Positions 60,528 to 64,000 of a stretch of 64,000 nucleotides of DNA are shown piece by piece. The notes under the pieces are model-generated. The model was not told where the DNA came from and made no database searches. It saw only the letters and a list, made by a program, of their open reading frames with translations. Position 1 is the first letter of the stretch, and each line of letters opens with the position of its first letter. Source of the DNA: Mesotaenium endlicherianum. Lineage: Eukaryota; Streptophyta; Zygnematophyceae; Zygnematales; Mesotaeniaceae. The stretch covers positions 63,238 through 127,237 of the forward strand of contig WELA01008232.1 of assembly GCA_009602735.1 (NCBI GenBank), given 5' to 3'. Made by a program: the position numbers and the translations under genes.

Positions 60528-62004
60528 TGTTTTCACCAGCGCTGCTGCTGGGTCTTTGGAGCTGCTGCTGAGCGCTTGAGTTAGCAAGAATGGCAAAAAC
60601 GCTACTGATAGCTGGAATAAGAATCCCCTTCTAAATGTATGAGCAGACTCAGAGTGGCCCACCAAGTCACGGGCCTCGTAAGTACGCGGGGACAGCAACT
60701 GAAGGTGTCCGGGAGGTGATTAGGTCGAGCTGATTTGCCGTCAAAATGTATCATATAAGGAAGTCGTCGTGTCTTGTAGGGAGTGAGATTCTAAGCCTGG
60801 TCTAGGCCTGGGTATGATAGATAGGTGCTTCACATCATAGCAGCGAATAGTAAGGGTGGTGATCAGGCCATCAAGTGCTTTTTGGAGCCATTGAGCAGCT
60901 GTTCCTAAAAGAGCAAGATGAAGAGATTCTTGAAAAGCAAGATGGAGAGAACCTTCTCCTTGACTGAGGGAAGACATGCAGTTCTTATGTGGTAGTAAAC
61001 TTGGCTTCATATCCAGTGTTTCAGCTGGGCACCGACCTAACTGGAATTCTTGATTAGCAACGGGGGTATTGGGAGCGCAGATTTAAGTGCAGGGTTGAGC
61101 TTAGCCGCTAGCTCGCTTTCCAAGCCAAGAACAGGTACCTTGCCTTTTTAAATTTAATCATTGCTGATATTAAAACCAATCATTGCTGATATTAAAACCA
61201 ATGAGCGCATCCTGAGATGATGGGTTCATCAAAAACGTCCTTATAGAGGTGTGGCGCTAACCTAGCTCTTGCACCAACTTTACATCAAAAAGGTGCTCTT
61301 TATCTCCCAGTTAGCATCGCGTGTGGTGATGTGATGATTACTACCCAGTTTTTGCGGTCGCACAAATTTCAGTTCTTTCAAGTGTATATCATGTTTTAAA
61401 GTGCTGATTATGTCCTGGGGTTAGTATAGACATGTAGTGACATTATTTCTTTTCCATGTGTAACCCCTTATCTCATGCATAAGCCACAAATCCTTGATAA
61501 ACACAGCTTGGGAATTTATTTCTCAAACAGTACAACCCAGACTTCAATTTGACGTTTTACATGCAATAGGTTAATTGGTCACATGTAACAAGAGCTTCAC
61601 AAAGCATGTTGACAATCCCACTTAAAAAGGTGCACGAGCGAAACAAGTGAACACTGCTTTTATAGTACAACAATTTGTGTTTATGTTACACCATCTCATT
61701 ACATTGGTCTACTCAGTTTGTATACACGAACCCACGTCATTTCATGAAACATCCTCAAAAATCTACAAAACAACCTCCTTGTCTACAAAAAACCACATTT
61801 GTTCCACAGGCAACACTCAAAATCTGCAGAAGTACGATCAAAATACGAAGGCAAACCACTTTGATACGCCCTACACTCATCTATCATGCTATTTTACAAG
61901 TGAGCCTCAGCACCTGTACCAGAGATTGTACAATCCAGCCTTCCCATATCTGGAGTCTAAAGCTTGCTCCTTCCCAGCCCATCGAGCATCACAGCTCTCA
62001 AGTC
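60528..62004. other. Intergenic region between convergent ARF and dehydrogenase genes
   Basis: It holds the 3' ends of two convergent genes. A short direct repeat lies near 61159-61203 (the string ATCATTGCTGATATTAAAACC twice in tandem). I see no further gene, although several short A+T-rich ORFs exist. Confidence 0.5.
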
Positions 62005-63770
62005 CTAAGCAGCAGGGGCAGGGTGCAGGACAACTTTGACACAGTTGTCCTGCTTGTCATTGAAGATGGCATACGCATGCGGCGCCTCCTCCAAAGGCAG
62101 CTCGTGTGTAATGACGATACTGGGATCCAACTTGCCGCTGGAAACCAGGTCCATAAGAGTGTGCCAGTACTTCTGCACGGGTGTCTGTCCTGCGCGCATG
62201 GACAGCCCCTTCTCCATAAACGCTCCGATGTTGAAGTGGTTGCAGTAGCCAGCGTACACCCCCACAATGCCGATACGACCAGCCTTCCTGGTGCATGTGA
62301 TAATCTCGTTCAGGATCTCAGATGGGTCAGTTTCAGCCATGATAGCCATCTCCACCTTGTGAGTGATGGACTTGGCGTAGTGGAAGCCCACAGCTTCGAT
62401 GCCCACATCCACGCCATGCGGTCCTGCCACTTCCTGCCAGGTAAGGATACAATCTCTCAAATCAGATTCTAGAGGGAGCAGCGACATCCCTTTCCCACTG
62501 CATGCGAGAAAAGTGGGCCTGACACTGCTGCACTCGGCCACTGGTTTCGGAACTTTTTGAAAGAGCGTGGCAAAATTGACGAATGCAGCCCATTAATACC
62601 TTGAGCTGGTCGACAGTACTCTTCTTGGAGAAGTCGATGGTGGTCAGCTTGTTGCTAGCCCCCAATTTGAGTTGAGCATGCTCCAAGCGATATGCTACAT
62701 TGTCAATCAGATACACGTGATTTGCACCTCTATACAGGGCACAATGTGCCGCCAATATACCAACTGCTCATAGAAAACAGGCAAAAGCGTCAGCACCACA
62801 GGCAGCAAGTCTCACTCTTGAATGGAAGTGAATGAATATAATTCAGATTTTTCAGCATCCACTTAAAACTTTGGACAGCAAACGCAAAAATCAGTGCATA
62901 TAGCAATGAGCAGCCTCGAGGGCGAACACTATCAGGGAAAGGGGGGGGGGGAGCATACCAGGACCAGCACCCCAGATGGCAACATTGTCACCCTCTCCCA
63001 CCATCCCGAGCTCATTAGCATGCCATGCAGTAGGCAGTATGTCGGACAAAAACAGCACGCGTGTGTCGGGCAAGTTGCTGTCGATTTTGAGCAGGTTCAC
63101 ATCACCTGCGCACCACCACATCCCCCTCATAGTCAGGTCATGCTTTCCACAATCAAAAAGGTGTACAAGTCACTCCTGTAAGGCAATGGGAGCAGACTGT
63201 TTTTTTTGGGGGGGGGGGAGAGAGAGAGAGAAGTTAGAGCGAGACGAGAACANTCAGGTGGCTGTATCCAAACATGCCAGAGGTGCGGTGCCCATAGAGT
63301 GCCTCCTGTTCCTTACTAGGGTTAGTGATGTCACATGACGTGAAGGCCTTGTTGCGGCAGTACAAGCACTTGCCACAAGCCATGTCAAACGATGCAACGA
63401 CACGGTCTCCTCTCTTGATGTTCTGCACCTCAGTTCCCACGTCGTCCACTATCCCCTGCAAAAGACAAGAGTGTCCTTCAATAGCTGTTAAGAACCAATA
63501 TGCCCCAGAAGGAGACCATGGATACAGACATGAGATGGCAACAACAATTCAGAAATACAATTAACGACCGAAGCGACGATGACGCAAGAAAGCTGGCAAG
63601 AGCAAGCATCACCAGCCAAAAAAATATGGCAATGCATGAAAGTAGAATTGCTGTACCATGAACTCGTGCCCAACAACATCGCCCTTCTGCATCCCGGGCA
63701 TGGCATTCAGGTACAGATGGAGGTCTGACCCACAGATAGCTGTTGATGTGACCTTCAAAATCACATCAGT
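62005..63770 (-). CDS. Zinc-dependent alcohol dehydrogenase (formaldehyde-dehydrogenase-like), 5' partial
   Basis: A medium-chain NAD(P)-dependent dehydrogenase. Exons in gene order: 63770-63657, 63455-63254, [one exon lost at the N at 63253], 63105-62959, 62763-62600, 62433-62005. Motifs: [16 protein letters not shown] and GHEFMG (catalytic zinc Cys and His-Glu), [15 protein letters not shown] (four Cys for structural zinc), [25 protein letters not shown] (Asp as a further zinc ligand, as in glutathione-independent formaldehyde dehydrogenase), IWGAGP-VGILAAH (dinucleotide loop split by an intron), and VYLIDN with an Asp after strand 2, which favours NAD+. The C-terminus [20 protein letters not shown] matches the formaldehyde-dehydrogenase-like subfamily of the threonine dehydrogenase/ADH group. 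About 30 N-terminal residues lie outside the window. The true substrate is unknown. Confidence 0.9.
63253..63253. other. Assembly N hiding a dehydrogenase exon
   Basis: The exon ending in GYSHL runs straight into the N. Family members continue with about 15-20 residues (a Gly-rich TGGY..GGQAEYVRVP-type stretch) before the NLLK exon at 63105. No such sequence exists between 63105 and 63253, where instead there is a G/GA homopolymer (63201-63230). Confidence 0.8.
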
Positions 63771-64000
63771 CTGCAAAGAGGCGGTTCATACCCAGTCAGT
63801 ACTGGGACCCAAAAGACTTTTAACCCATAGAATGCATGCAATATTGAACTGCAATATTAAACAAGTTCACAAACTTGTATGTAGCTAGAAAACATGGAAG
63901 CATTGCAACAACTCTGCACTGCAGAAGTTTGAAATACTTTGCACTTAAGACTATCCATCGAAAAGCATACATGGCTCAAGTTATTCATGCATTCAACAAC
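63771..64000 (-). other. Intron upstream of the first visible dehydrogenase exon
   Basis: A+T-rich sequence ending (minus strand) in TCTTTGCAG at the exon acceptor. No exon for the first 30 or so residues is seen here. Confidence 0.55.

Noticed and set aside
61159-61203. Short tandem direct repeat as a regulatory element
   Set aside because: Two copies of a 21-22 bp unit between convergent gene ends are more simply a slippage duplication. I see no further support.

Overview
The window looks like nuclear DNA of a repeat-rich streptophyte (green plant lineage). It holds three multi-exon host genes: a GH1 beta-glucosidase, a class C-like auxin response factor (ARF) and a zinc alcohol dehydrogenase. 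They are separated by about 50 kb of nested LTR retrotransposons and piggyBac-type DNA transposons. A class C-type ARF together with many intact-looking chromodomain Ty3/gypsy elements fits a charophyte alga such as Chara, or an early-diverging land plant; the sequence alone does not settle the species. The host genes are GC-rich with short introns, while the mobile DNA is distinctly richer in A+T.

Layout. 341-3519 (+): GH1 beta-glucosidase, ten visible exons, N-terminus missing. 3950-5720: decayed gypsy relic (family B). 6116-14002 (+): gypsy element of family A with TSD AGGCC, carrying a solo LTR at 8932-10191. 14675-42830: an unrecognised old reading frame, split by a young, whole-looking gypsy element (family C, 14841-22476, TSD TGAGC) and by an older one (family B, 24253-42438). 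The older element carries a piggyBac copy in its 5' LTR (24922-28711) and a reverse-strand gypsy element in its RT (family D, 31614-37626, TSD TCAGT). 42817-43882 (-): unrecognised convergent ORF fragments. 44670-47610: LTR relics and a diverged tandem repeat. 47636-55772 (-): second family B element holding a piggyBac deletion derivative and a family D solo LTR. 57488-60527 (+): complete five-exon ARF. 62005-63770 (-): zinc dehydrogenase, 5' end outside the window.

The insertions give a relative history. The split reading frame is oldest, then the family B element (its LTRs differ by very roughly 9%), then piggyBac and family D (about 4-5%), and last the family C element (LTRs more than 99% alike). 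The least expected observations are two antisense 5S-rRNA-like segments plus a tRNA-like relic inside the family C element, an extra coding region downstream of pol in family B, a GC-AG first intron and a degenerate PB1 domain in the ARF, and several single-N joints that are assembly artefacts, one of which hides an exon of the dehydrogenase.
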